DNA of 21,187 nucleotides from Thalassiosira profunda (taxonomy: Eukaryota; Bacillariophyta; Thalassiosirophyceae; Thalassiosirales; Thalassiosiraceae): contig JALLAP010001457.1 in NCBI GenBank assembly GCA_036939355.1, forward strand, positions 1-21,187, read 5' to 3'. The position numbers were made by a program, and so were the translations under genes. This document shows positions 1-9,059 of this stretch, piece after piece. How positions within the stretch are numbered: position 1 is the stretch's first letter; every line of letters begins with the position of its first letter. The notes under the pieces were generated by a model that was not told the DNA's origin, did no database searches, and saw nothing but the letters and a program-made list of their open reading frames with translations.

Positions 1-1988
1 TGAAGGACGTCATCCAAGAATTGCAGCACGAGATCCCGCGGAGGTACCTGAACATCCCTGAATCGTTCAAATTCATCGTGGGGAAGAAGGCTTTGACGTT
101 CACGTACTGTCCGGAGCGCCTGGTCGAATTCACCAAGGTGGAGATACCAGTTCGGTCAAAGATGTGAGTTGGATGGGCACTTTCTGGGTGCATTTGTGAT
201 TTGCATCTGACCATGCCCTCTTTCTAGTCCTTGGGATGATGACTTTGGAGAGCAGACTCCAGATTCCTACTGGCTGCGGATCTACCTTGGCTTCGATCGT
301 TACAGAATCAAGGATTCCAAAACCGCTGTTCGCAAAACGAGGAAGAGCTGCTCGGTTTACATCTACAGCCGGGTAAGTCGGCCGCTAATATTGTCTTCTT
401 CACTACCTTGCTTTTCGTCGCTCACCTGCTCTGCGATGCAAATGCAATTCAATAGGCTTCTGGCCGAATGGTCCACCACGAGCCCGATGCACGAAGCCTA
501 TTAAGCTTGAATGCAGGCGGAACCGAGTTCTGCCAAGCCCTGACGATAATTGTGGACGATATTGAGGGATATCTTCCTCTGGACCCGACCAAGCAGGGGA
601 TTGCGTTTNGCCCTGACGATAATTGTGGACGATATTGAGGGATATCTTCCTCTGGACCCGACCAAGCAGGTGGGTGACTTGAGTTTATATTGCTTGCCAA
701 CTCGTTGTAAAGTCTCTCACTCACGTTTCCTTTGATCGCAACAACCAGGGGATTGCGTTTGGGAACGAAGCCCACGGAGACACGCAAGGACAATCTGTAC
801 ACAGTTATGGGATGTGTCGTCAAGTTCTTCTACACCCAGCACAAAAACAAGTACGGCGGCTCGAAGGCCGTTCTGTCGAAAAAGATTCTTGAGTTCTCTG
901 GTGATGATGTCGATATCCCTGAGTTGAAGACTTGCAGACAATCAGAGCTAACGGACTACGGCGTGCACTTCATCATGAATAAGAATCATTTGATCCAAGT
1001 CGATCGCACGTGCTACAAGGATGAAATTGTTGGCTCAGACACACACTTTCGCCTGCTTCCTGATGCCGAAGCAAAGCCTCCAAAACGGAAGGCTGCAACT
1101 GCAGATGGCAAGAAGGCGTCTGCTTCCACGAGCAATGCAGCGCCCGCCAAAAAGAAGCAGCGGGCACCCGGGGCTGCAAATAGCCCGGCCAAAAAGAAGC
1201 AGCCAGCAAAGGCCAGCAAGCCTCCTCCGAGAGCAAGAGGCAGCCGAGCCTCGCCCAGGAAGTCAAGCAAGCCTGTGCAGTACGCTGATGAGGAGGATTC
1301 TGACGATGACAGCGGCGATGCGCATCATGTGGAGGGATTGGGGGAGCTACTGCATCAGGTGGGAGGCCGTCTGAAGTCGCCGATGGATGCAAAGCCGTGC
1401 GAGGCTCTCGGCGCTGGCTGGACGAAGAGGACGGTCGCCCGGAAACACCCCAAGGGCGGCACGAAAAATGACATCTATTATTTCAGCCCGGAAGGGAAGC
1501 GATTCAAGAGCATGGCCGAGGCGAGGCGCCATCTGGTTAAGATGGAGATGGACAATGATGAGGCTGATGAGGGTCCTATTGATCTTTGCTCGAGCTCTGA
1601 TGAAGATGAGGATGATGTGAACGAAGGAGGACCTGCGGAAGCCGATTCTGGAGAGTCCGGCAGCTCTCCACATGCAGTCAGCGAGAGCGAGCAGAATGAT
1701 ACAGCAGGGAGCGAGCCTGCATCCAAGGCTCTGAAAGCTGAGAATGCCAAGCTGAGAAGCGAAAACGACGAGTTGAAGGCCAGGAACGGGTCGCTGGAAA
1801 CGGAGCTTGAAGAGGTGAAGGCTGAGTTGGAGAAAAGCAAGGTTGAGTTGGAGAAAAGCAACCGCACCCTTTCTGACATAAGAGGAAGACTTGGGGCATC
1901 TGATGAAGCTGGTGGTGATCCAGGGAACGATGTTGAAGTGAAGGCTGATCCAGGCGTGACGGTAGCGGACGTTCTCAATGCAAAGTGA
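1..1988 (+). CDS. MORC-like GHKL ATPase fused to an MBD-like domain and coiled coil (5' partial)
   Basis: Exons read as 3-163, 228-372, 456-608 or 610-669, and 749-1988, all with GT-AG borders; the 5' end lies outside the window. The first three exons encode a segment typical of MORC-type ATPases: an IYSR-ASGR junction, then HEPDAR, GGTEFCQALTIIVDDIEG and LPLDPTKQ. The last exon continues with KDNLYTVMGCVVKFFY, a Lys/Ala/Pro-rich basic linker (about 1080-1290), and an MBD-like domain near 1399-1545 (GAGWTKRTVARK, then DIYYFSPEGKRFKS). An acidic region (about 1550-1650) and a Glu/Lys heptad coiled coil (about 1720-1890), including a 21-base tandem repeat near 1821-1862, follow. MORC ATPases compact chromatin and MBDs read methylated DNA, so a nuclear silencing role is inferred. 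The frame breaks between 749 and 790: GIAFGNEAHGDT is in one frame and KDNLYTV in another. An alternative acceptor (AACGAAG, ending at 770) would restore frame but drop the conserved IAFG segment. Confidence 0.72.
537..760 (+). repeat. 72-base duplicated contig ends around a single N (assembly join)
   Basis: Bases 537-596 are repeated exactly at 610-669, on either side of an N at 609. The left copy continues for 12 bases (597-608) that match 749-760, which is the exon following the intron at 670-748. The left copy therefore looks like the spliced form of the right copy. A single N between repeated ends is the mark of overlapping contigs joined without merging. The duplication inserts extra codons into the apparent coding sequence and should not be read as a protein repeat. 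Confidence 0.8.
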
Positions 1989-2378
1989 ATTCAGCCGGCA
2001 AGCGGCACCACCCGAGCGTTCAGGTCTGGTGTAAAGTAGTAGTTTCAGCTTGTATCAAGCTCTACTGATACGCTTTTGTAAAGCTTCTTTGAGACAAGAT
2101 AGCGCTTGACCTCCGCCTCACCATCCCCCTTGATATCAGGCAGCCTCAAACCGATTCGCTGCACAACTGCCCGGTTCGTCGTACTTACGTACCTCTACCT
2201 ACAGCTGTAGTAGACCAGCCCCCAAAAATTTGCTGCATTTTGCATTTCCCAACGCAACCAACCCAACCTCCCTCGCCCAGGGCACCCTGCCGGCAGAGAA
2301 GCCCCCACATGCAAGGACAACGCCCTCATAATTGACGAGAGCGACAAACATACAAACCCTCATCGGCCGTTACCTAGT
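1989..2378. other. Intergenic region between two + strand genes
   Basis: This stretch holds the 3' UTR of the ATPase-MBD gene and the promoter and 5' UTR of the next gene. It includes a pyrimidine-rich, CAACCAACC-like segment near 2255-2275, shortly before the next start. I see no RNA gene, repeat or clear TATA box. Confidence 0.5.
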
Positions 2379-2906
2379 ATGGACCCTGGAAGAGAGCTCG
2401 CTGTAGTCGACCACGGAGCACCGATGAGCAGTGAGACGCAGGAATCCGGGGCGCCGAGCGCGCCCGTCTCCATCGCCACCATCTCGTCCGGCTTCGAGAA
2501 GGGGGATTTCCTCGTCCGCGAGGAGAAGGGGCAGCGAGTGTGAGTTCATCGTCGTTTTGACTGCGTGGTTCTCACTTATATTGCAAACAAATACTTGCTC
2601 ACATCATGTGCACCAAAATCTCGTGTGGCTTCAAAGGTACTTTGACTTCTTTGAAGAGGCGTTCAACTACATCGCCTACAAAGGCTACATCCGCATGGGC
2701 AAGGAGGACGAAGCCGAGTGGATGGACACGATGAACAACGTGCACGCCAGCGTCAAAGGGTGAGTGCACTCCCAATAGATGGGAAATACGCTGTGTGAAG
2801 TGTGGAATTGTCTAATGCTATTTGCAATACTTGCAGGGGAATGAAGTACAACACGGGGAAGCTGCTGATGGTGCTCTACCGGCCCATCGAGGTGGAGAAG
2901 GAATAA
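2379..2906 (+). CDS. Uncharacterised 117-residue protein, three exons
   Basis: Exons are 2379-2539, 2637-2759 and 2837-2906. Both introns (97 and 77 bases) have GTGAGT donors and AG acceptors and join in phase. I do not recognise the family. The N-terminal 35 residues are polar and probably disordered (PGRELAVVDHG, SSETQESGAPS). The rest looks like a compact folded domain: FEKGDFLVREEKGQRVYFD, then FEEAFNYIAYKGYIRMGKED, a Trp-Met-Asp-containing helix-like stretch (EWMDTMNNVHASVKGG), and an ending MKYNTGKLLMVLYRPIEVEKE that looks like a final beta strand. There is no signal peptide or membrane segment, so it is probably cytosolic or nuclear. Clean phase-matched introns and a single stop support a real gene. 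The Met at residue 16 is an alternative start. Confidence 0.75.
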
Positions 2907-3222
2907 GTGGATTGAAGAGGTGTAGGTCGTTTTTGTTGGGGAGAGGGGTGCAAATTACCCGTCTCCGGGTTTCTCGGGGCTGGTGGTGATGCAGTGGCAT
3001 CCTCTCAAATGTAGGTAGATGAGATGTTTTAACCAGCGACCGCCTATGGTTCGGAGGAAGGATGCGATGGAGCAAAACAATGATAAGTATGTGCAGCACT
3101 ATCCTTCGTGGCGTGGTCAAAGTTTATATGATTTTGTGGAAGGTGGTATAATTGATAAGGAAAAGAGATGCCAGGTCATCGGGAAGATGGAGTGCAACTG
3201 ACAACTGAGCAAAGGCGGGTTG
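2907..3222. other. Convergent 3' region
   Basis: This stretch separates the stop of the small + strand gene from the stop of the phosphoribosyltransferase gene on the - strand. It presumably carries both 3' UTRs and polyadenylation sites. I see no other feature in it. Confidence 0.5.
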
Positions 3223-5568
3223 CTACATTTTATCATACCCAACCTCCTCTTTGAGCCGAATCACCCCCTCTTTCACCGAGGCTATCCGCACTACCGACTC
3301 CACGGGCACGCCAAAGCCCGACAGCGAGACCCGGCCGGCCTCGTATTCCTTCTCCAACAGCACGCCCACTCCCACGGCCGTAGCTCCTGCTTCGTTGACG
3401 ATCCGCAGCATCGCCTCCTGGCTGCTCCCGCTCGACAGAAAGTCGTCCACGATGAGCACCCGGTCCTCCTCGTCGATGTGCTCCCGGCTCACGAGCAGCT
3501 GTTGGTTCTGCCCGATCGTCTTGCTGCCGTAAGTTGCCTCGAAGGTGTCGGCCATGACGACTGATCGTTGCTTTCTGGCGTACACGAGGGGAACCTGAAG
3601 ATACTTCGCCATCGGGATCGCCAGCACCAGCCCGGTGGTGGCGACGGTCAATATTTTCGACGGCCGCGAGCTCATGAACCGCTCAGCCAGGTCTCGCCCG
3701 CACGCGTCCATCAGATCCACATCCACCAACGTCAGGAACGACGACACATCAATAATGTCGTTCGGCAACACCTTCGCCTCCTTCAGCACCCGATCCCGTA
3801 GCCGGACGCTCGCGTCGCTGTACGTGCCGCCGCCGGTGGCATCATTGACTTTCGAATACAGCCACTTCTGGAATTGCAGGTCCAGCGCCAACTCGAGCGA
3901 CTTGAGCATGGAGTTGATCGCCGCGCTCATCGGAATGAACGTGCGCATGCTCCCCGAAAAGTACAGGTCGCAGTCCAGCTCGCCGTACTCGAACAGCTCC
4001 ATTTCGCCGTCGTAGTAGCAGACGCAGGAGCGGAAGCGGGTGACGCGCGTGGGCTCCGAAAAGGGCAGGAGGGATTGCACGATATTGTCCACGTGTTGGC
4101 CGATGTTGTTGAAGCGGTAGCCGGTGACCACTCGTGGGCTCTTTTGGCTCTGTTTCGGTCCCTTCTTGCCCCCGCCGACCACGCCCGCCTCGCTTGCCTT
4201 GTCCAGATGCTCTGGCCGGATCGGCTCGACCTCGAACGACGTCCGACTGGCCACGCACGGCAATCCCGTCACCTCGAACACCCGCCTCGCCTTGTAGCTT
4301 GCCACATCTTCAATCGACTGATACCCGTCCTCCTCCGTCCCATCCTCCCAGTCGGCAAAATTGTCGGCAAATTGCACGCCGTAATCTCTGAACACGCCGC
4401 GGAGGTTCTTGAAGCACGGAGTGTCGATGGCCGACACCCACATCGTATCGTACCCCTGTCGTTCGTCGGGCGCCCGGCCGAAGAACGCCGCCGCCTTGGG
4501 GTTGCTCGCGGCATTCTCCAATCGGGCCGACGTGGTCCCAATCGACGCGAGCGATTTGGCATATTCCTCCTCCTCCCTTCGTGCCTCGGCCTCCGCCTCC
4601 TCGGGATGCTCGTCGTCGTAGTCTAGCGTGAATTCTTTCGCGCTCTCCGAGACCATCTTCATCTTCCTTTCGAGCTCCTTCTGAAACGTCGATGTCCCGT
4701 CGCTCTCGTCGTCGTCCTCGTTCTTGGGCGGCCGGCCGTACCGATCCCACGGCTCGTCGCTCAGCGTCGGATCAAAATAAGGGCTGGATCCGCCGACCAC
4801 CGATCCGTCGACGCCGTCGCCCAGCAGCTCCCTTTCGAGCTCGTCTAGCTGCCGGTCCAGTTCGGCGTTCTCCTCTTCCAGTGTGAGATCTTCGCCCTCC
4901 CACAGCGAGGGATCGTTGCGCAGCATTCCCTCGGGCAATTCGTCATCGTCATCGTACAGATAATTGTCCGCCACTGCGAACGCCGCGTACGACGCCAGCG
5001 TGGCATCGGCGCTCCGTTCTTCCGCGACGGTCACCCCCGGATTCTTCATCGACATGGCCGCCTCGGAGCCCGGACCCGTAAAATCGTCTCTACTGCCCCG
5101 ATCGGCGGCCTGCGAAGCTACGGCCGCGGCCATCGACGACGACGCGCCGTGGTCCATTTTTCCCACCATGTCGATGGGCGACGGCCCGCCGTTGTTTGTA
5201 TTGGTTGTGGATGCGGCATCTCCCTCCACCCCGCTTTGGTTCATCAATCGCCGCCGTTCCATCTCCTCCCAGAACACATCTTCGGGAGAGGCACTTTCGT
5301 CGACATCGTCGTACCAGTTGTTCTCGCCGTAGTCGTCGCCGTCCTTGTTCTTGCGGCGCTTGGCGTGCAGTGCGGACGATGCGCTCGAATGATGTGATGG
5401 TGATGATGGGCGGAGGGTGCGGCGTCGACGCCTCGGTGCATGCCTTTCTGTTATCTCAGCTGGCAGCAAAATCGGCCTCGCCCTCGACGCGAGGGGCGCA
5501 AAGGCCAGCGTCGCTGGTGGAGGCGCCGCAAGGAGCGCGGCGGCGATGATGGGTCCGGCGTGCGCCAT
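3223..5568 (-). CDS. Plastid-targeted protein with C-terminal xanthine phosphoribosyltransferase-like domain
   Basis: Single exon, 781 residues from the ATG at 5568-5566. The frame stays open upstream, but that part overlaps the divergent ligase gene and is a shadow. Residues 1-25 are a hydrophobic signal peptide ending in LA-FAP, then Arg-rich sequence, like the bipartite plastid signal of diatoms. Residues about 60-330 are acidic and low in complexity. Residues about 370-585 look folded and are unfamiliar (WVSAIDTPCFKNLRGVFRDYG; YRFNNIGQHVDNIVQSLLP). Residues about 590-780 match bacterial xanthine phosphoribosyltransferase in order: a SFLTLVDVDL segment, ARKQRSVVM, the PRPP-binding loop VLIVDDFLSSG (704-714) and a GVGVLLEKEYEAGR segment. 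That family makes XMP from xanthine and PRPP. Bacterial enzymes are about 190 residues, so the 590-residue N-terminal part is the oddity. Purine salvage in the plastid is inferred; the substrate could also differ. Confidence 0.85.
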   Translation of the reverse strand: MAHAGPIIAAALLAAPPPATLAFAPLASRARPILLPAEITERHAPRRRRRTLRPSSPSHHSSASSALHAKRRKNKDGDDYGENNWYDDVDESASPEDVFWEEMERRRLMNQSGVEGDAASTTNTNNGGPSPIDMVGKMDHGASSSMAAAVASQAADRGSRDDFTGPGSEAAMSMKNPGVTVAEERSADATLASYAAFAVADNYLYDDDDELPEGMLRNDPSLWEGEDLTLEEENAELDRQLDELERELLGDGVDGSVVGGSSPYFDPTLSDEPWDRYGRPPKNEDDDESDGTSTFQKELERKMKMVSESAKEFTLDYDDEHPEEAEAEARREEEEYAKSLASIGTTSARLENAASNPKAAAFFGRAPDERQGYDTMWVSAIDTPCFKNLRGVFRDYGVQFADNFADWEDGTEEDGYQSIEDVASYKARRVFEVTGLPCVASRTSFEVEPIRPEHLDKASEAGVVGGGKKGPKQSQKSPRVVTGYRFNNIGQHVDNIVQSLLPFSEPTRVTRFRSCVCYYDGEMELFEYGELDCDLYFSGSMRTFIPMSAAINSMLKSLELALDLQFQKWLYSKVNDATGGGTYSDASVRLRDRVLKEAKVLPNDIIDVSSFLTLVDVDLMDACGRDLAERFMSSRPSKILTVATTGLVLAIPMAKYLQVPLVYARKQRSVVMADTFEATYGSKTIGQNQQLLVSREHIDEEDRVLIVDDFLSSGSSQEAMLRIVNEAGATAVGVGVLLEKEYEAGRVSLSGFGVPVESVVRIASVKEGVIRLKEEVGYDKM

Positions 5569-5701
5569 GGTTGATGGCTGAGGGAGGAGGGATGGACGAA
5601 TGACAGTGACGGACGACTTCCAAAAATTTGGCGGGCGGCGGGGTTCATTGCCACGTGGAGCAAGCAAACCTACCTTGCCTCCAGCCCGCCGCTGCACCAT
5701 C
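5569..5701. promoter_or_regulatory. Divergent promoter between phosphoribosyltransferase and CoA-synthesis genes
   Basis: Only about 133 bases separate the two inferred start codons, so the genes probably share a bidirectional promoter. An E2F-like motif, TTTGGCGGG, lies at 5627-5635, followed by a GC-rich GGCGG run. No TATA box is evident. The motif call rests on sequence match only. Confidence 0.45.
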
Positions 5702-7270
5702 ATGGCGCCCTCCTCTACCGCCGACCCCGCCGACCCCGCCGACCCCATCGCCCGGCACCTCCACGCCTTCGCGACCCGGCACGCCGCGCACCACGTGCCC
5801 CTCGCCCTCGTCACGTCGGGGGGCACCGCCGCCCCCCTCGAACACAACTGCGTCCGCTTCCTCGACAATTTTTCGACGGGCACGAGAGGCGCGTATGCGG
5901 TGGAGGAATTTTGCAAGCGGGGGTATGCGGTGATCCACCTGAAGCGGGAAGGGAGCGTGGCGCCCTTCGGGAGGGTGCTGGGGGCAGCGTTGAAGTGCGG
6001 GCGGGGCGGGCCGACGTTCGAGAGTTGGGGGGAGCTCTTCGATTGCAGAGACGGGGATGGCGAGGAGGATTTTGGATTGCAATATGTCATGGAAGACGAC
6101 GATTATGCCGAGGATGCAACTGCAAATAAAGGCAACAGATCGGTCGACCCATGGATGTATTCCAGCGACAACCAACAGCAACAATCGATCAATCCAAATG
6201 CAAAACCACAATCGAGATCGAAGCACCGAGGCGAGCTCTCTCTCAATCCCCGGATTGCCGACTCGCACCTCCTCCAATCCACCCTCCGGACGTACACGCA
6301 CATCAAACGCCAGGGATTGCTCCTAACCGTCGACTTTCGCACGGTGGACGACTACCTGACCAAATTGCAACTCTGCTGCGAGGCCGTGCACATGTCCGGC
6401 GCGCTCGGGCTCGTGTACCTCGCCGCGGCCGTGAGCGACTTCTACGTCCCGGAAGAGAGGAAGGCGCTGCACAAGATCCAAAGCCGGGATTACGGGATAA
6501 AATCCCAGGCCTCGTCGTCGGTCGAATCATTTGGGGAGGGCAGCGCCGACGCCGCGGAGAATGCAATGGAGGTGCAACCGGACAATACCCTTCGACTGAC
6601 GCTGCACCCGGTGCCGAAAGTTATCCCCTCGCTGCGGAAAGATTGGTGCCCGAACGCCTTCGTGGTGAGCTTCAAGCTCGAGACGGACATAACGATCTTG
6701 CGGCAAAAGAGCGTCATGGCGATGCAGCGGAACGACGTGCACCTGGTGATTGGCAACGAGCTGCACACGCGGTACGAAAAGGTGTTTATACTCTCGCGGA
6801 CGAACGGTGACTATCTCGATTCGACCGACCAAGACGGATTGCCGTCGGGACGCGACAATGCAATGGATGAGGAGACGGATCTTCCAGTGGGCTACGGCAT
6901 TGCCGAAGTCACCGCCGCGCACGGACTCGCTATTTCTGGCCCTTCCGCTCCGACAGGCAGCGGCACCGTTGACGCTTTGGAGAGCGCCACCATCGAGTTC
7001 GTCGCGCGACGGCACTTTCACTACATCTCCACCAACACGGGAAGCGATCCCAACGCATCGTCCGCGGCGCAAATGGCCGCCGAGCACGCCCGCCGGGCCG
7101 CTGCGCTCCATTCCGCGCGTTTGGACGATGCCTACCGGCGATTGCGGAGGGAGCGGCTGAAGGCCAAAGCGGCGGAATTGGCGTGGAACGTGGCCGGGTC
7201 GGCGGTGGGGGTGGCCATGTCGTACGGCATTGCGCGGATGCTGCAGGGCCGGCGGCACGGCGTGGCTTGA
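5702..7270 (+). CDS. PPCS: Phosphopantothenate-cysteine ligase, eukaryotic type
   Basis: Single exon, 522 residues from the ATG at 5702, chosen over an in-frame ATG at 5600 because the extra 34 residues look non-coding and would leave only 31 bases to the divergent gene. The enzyme joins phosphopantothenate to cysteine in the second step of CoA synthesis after pantothenate kinase. Family motifs are in order: [11 protein letters not shown] (37-47), [13 protein letters not shown] (52-64), [13 protein letters not shown] (about 237-250), HKIQS, and [12 protein letters not shown] with [10 protein letters not shown] (about 300-330). These match human PPCS closely. Between about residues 115 and 185 there is an acidic, then Asn/Gln-rich insert that other family members need not have. 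The last 70 residues are Ala/Arg-rich with a weakly hydrophobic end ([13 protein letters not shown]). A 9-base tandem repeat near 5721-5747 encodes [13 protein letters not shown] residues. No targeting signal is evident, so it is probably cytosolic. Confidence 0.93.
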   Translation: MAPSSTADPADPADPIARHLHAFATRHAAHHVPLALVTSGGTAAPLEHNCVRFLDNFSTGTRGAYAVEEFCKRGYAVIHLKREGSVAPFGRVLGAALKCGRGGPTFESWGELFDCRDGDGEEDFGLQYVMEDDDYAEDATANKGNRSVDPWMYSSDNQQQQSINPNAKPQSRSKHRGELSLNPRIADSHLLQSTLRTYTHIKRQGLLLTVDFRTVDDYLTKLQLCCEAVHMSGALGLVYLAAAVSDFYVPEERKALHKIQSRDYGIKSQASSSVESFGEGSADAAENAMEVQPDNTLRLTLHPVPKVIPSLRKDWCPNAFVVSFKLETDITILRQKSVMAMQRNDVHLVIGNELHTRYEKVFILSRTNGDYLDSTDQDGLPSGRDNAMDEETDLPVGYGIAEVTAAHGLAISGPSAPTGSGTVDALESATIEFVARRHFHYISTNTGSDPNASSAAQMAAEHARRAAALHSARLDDAYRRLRRERLKAKAAELAWNVAGSAVGVAMSYGIARMLQGRRHGVA

Positions 7271-7586
7271 AAGCTTCAGCGCTGCTAGAGAATGCTTCGC
7301 TTTGCCACAGCATCTTCCCCTCGCTCCTTGGCGCGACACCTGGTTCTGGTGTTATGGGGAAGGCCTAAATGCGGCTTTGGTTTGTCGCCTCGGGACAAAA
7401 GATACATCTCCAGGCTGATCGACACCCCAATTCTTTCTGCAAGGTGAGGCCTCTTTTGCTTGCCTAGAGGTATTTTGCACCGCACGTGCCGGCAACCCCC
7501 CACCCTCCACCGCACAACTCTCACGCATCACCGACCAAGCATTGGCAGCCGCCTCCGAACAAGCGACCCAACCTACCAACCAAACG
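7271..7586. other. Intergenic region between ligase and peroxidase genes
   Basis: This holds the 3' UTR of the ligase gene and the promoter and 5' UTR of the peroxidase gene. The last 80 bases are C/A-rich, as in other leaders of this window. Nothing else is evident. Confidence 0.5.
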
Positions 7587-8674
7587 ATGAAGGTCCAATC
7601 CGCGCTCGCCCTCCTCCTTTCCGTCGCCCCCTCCGTTTCGGCGCAGGGGAAGAGCAAGAACACCCCCGCCGCGCTCAAGAGGGACGACGCGAACAAGTTC
7701 ATGGCCCCGGGCGAGGGCGATGTGCGCGGGTGAGTTTCGTATGCTTGTTTCGTGTATTGCTGAATGTGCCTGTGTTGAGATTTAGCGTCCAGTGATTCTG
7801 ATGCGTGCCTCGTATCTCTGCGCTCGGTATTCCATCCCAGGCCCGCCCAGTGATCAACACCCTGGCCAACCACGGCTTTATCTCCCGCGACGGCGTAACC
7901 GGCGTCAACGATCTGGTAGACGCCCTCGAGACGGTGTTCCGCGTGAGCAGGGACACGCTCCGGAACGGCTCCGTCGGGAGCGCGGCGCGCCTCGGACTCT
8001 TGGTGAACTGCACCGAGGAGGATGAGAAGGATCTGGCGTTCGAGTGCCCCTGCGACGACGAGGAAAATCTCTGCCTGTCCATCGACCAGCTCGGCCAGAA
8101 CAGGTACAACCGCGGGAACAACTTGTTTGAGGACGAAGCCCAGGAGCACGACGCGAGCCACTTCCGCGAGGACTCCGTGGGCCCCGACGACGTCGGCCTG
8201 GAGCGCTCGCCGGTGCTCGTAGACGCGTTCTTTGACGCGCAGAGCGCCCCCGGCACGCTGGACATCGAGGAGGTCATGGCGTACCAGAGGGACCGCATCC
8301 AGGAGGGTTGCAAGGCTCGCAACCCCGCGAGGGTGTGGACACCTGGCCACAGGGGCGGCGCGGCGACCCAGGGAGTTATGCTCTTCGTCATCGCCCAGGC
8401 CGGGCAGGGCAGGCCCCAGAAGGAGCAGTCGAACCTTCGCACGATCGTCGACAAGCAGAGGCTCCCCGCGGACTACAATCCCAATCCCGACGTCTTGATC
8501 AAATTCACCAATGGAGTGTGCTCTTCGGATGCCCTTCGCGATGCCTTCCGGGCAAATGTCGATTACGCTCTTTGCAACTTTGAGGAGTGCGAGGAAGCCG
8601 CTGCCAACATCACTTGCGGGGAGGTTGTCGAGCCCTGCTCATATGTTGCTCCTTTGGACCCCTTCGACTGTTGA
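7587..8674 (+). CDS. Secreted heme-thiolate (chloroperoxidase-family) peroxidase, frameshifted
   Basis: Exon 1 is 7587-7729 and exon 2 is 7841-8674; the 111-base intron has a GTGAGT donor and a CCCAG acceptor. Exon 1 encodes a clear signal peptide (MKVQSALALLLSVAPSVSAQG) and ends APGEGDVRG. Exon 2 encodes PVINTLANHGFISRDG, the start of the chloroperoxidase/unspecific peroxygenase fold. It also has EHDASHFREDS at about 8144-8176, whose Glu corresponds to the acid-base catalyst of the family. Several paired Cys and an NCT glycosylation site fit a secreted enzyme. Such enzymes use H2O2 for halogenation, oxygenation or peroxidation, with a Cys in a Pro-Cys-Pro motif as heme ligand. Joining the exons gives Gly-Pro, then a stop within a few codons; the downstream frame resumes only if one base is missing at 7841-7850, exactly where the Cys codon is expected. 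It is therefore either a sequence error or a dead gene. Confidence 0.75.
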
Positions 8675-9059
8675 ACGAGCGTGCATGGGACTTCTCGGTG
8701 GATATTCATATTCAACAGCGGAAAGGTGCTGGTACGCCAACGGAGACTAGATAGCATACTGAAATCCAGAGGGTAATTCTATCCGGTCTGTTGTATGTTT
8801 CCACAACCACAATGTGCTTCTCGAATGACGCCAGAAGCTTCCAGGGTACAACCTCAATCTCGCCTCGTCGTGAGGTCAACCGTCGGGCGACTGACTTTCC
8901 CACGCGACTAAGTCGTCTTCGTCTGTCTGTCTTCCGCCAGCCTCCTCCTTGAGTTCCCTCTGTCGGCCGAACTTTTTTTGCAAGCCTCATTCACTCACGC
9001 GGTGGTGAAGGTGAAGGTGTTGCTCAACGAAGCCGCTGACCGCTCCACTCGACGACGCC
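8675..9059. other. Intergenic region
   Basis: This holds the 3' UTR of the peroxidase gene and the promoter and 5' UTR of the KH-domain gene. A T-run at about 8972-8978 is the only simple-sequence feature. No gene or RNA is evident. Confidence 0.5.

Noticed and set aside
5600..5701. Earlier in-frame ATG of the ligase gene
   Set aside because: The added residues have no family similarity and the ATG sits in the likely promoter, 31 bases from the divergent start.
5569..6090. Upstream extension of the phosphoribosyltransferase frame to an ATG at 6090
   Set aside because: It would overlap the ligase gene on the other strand and place the plastid signal peptide in the middle of the protein.
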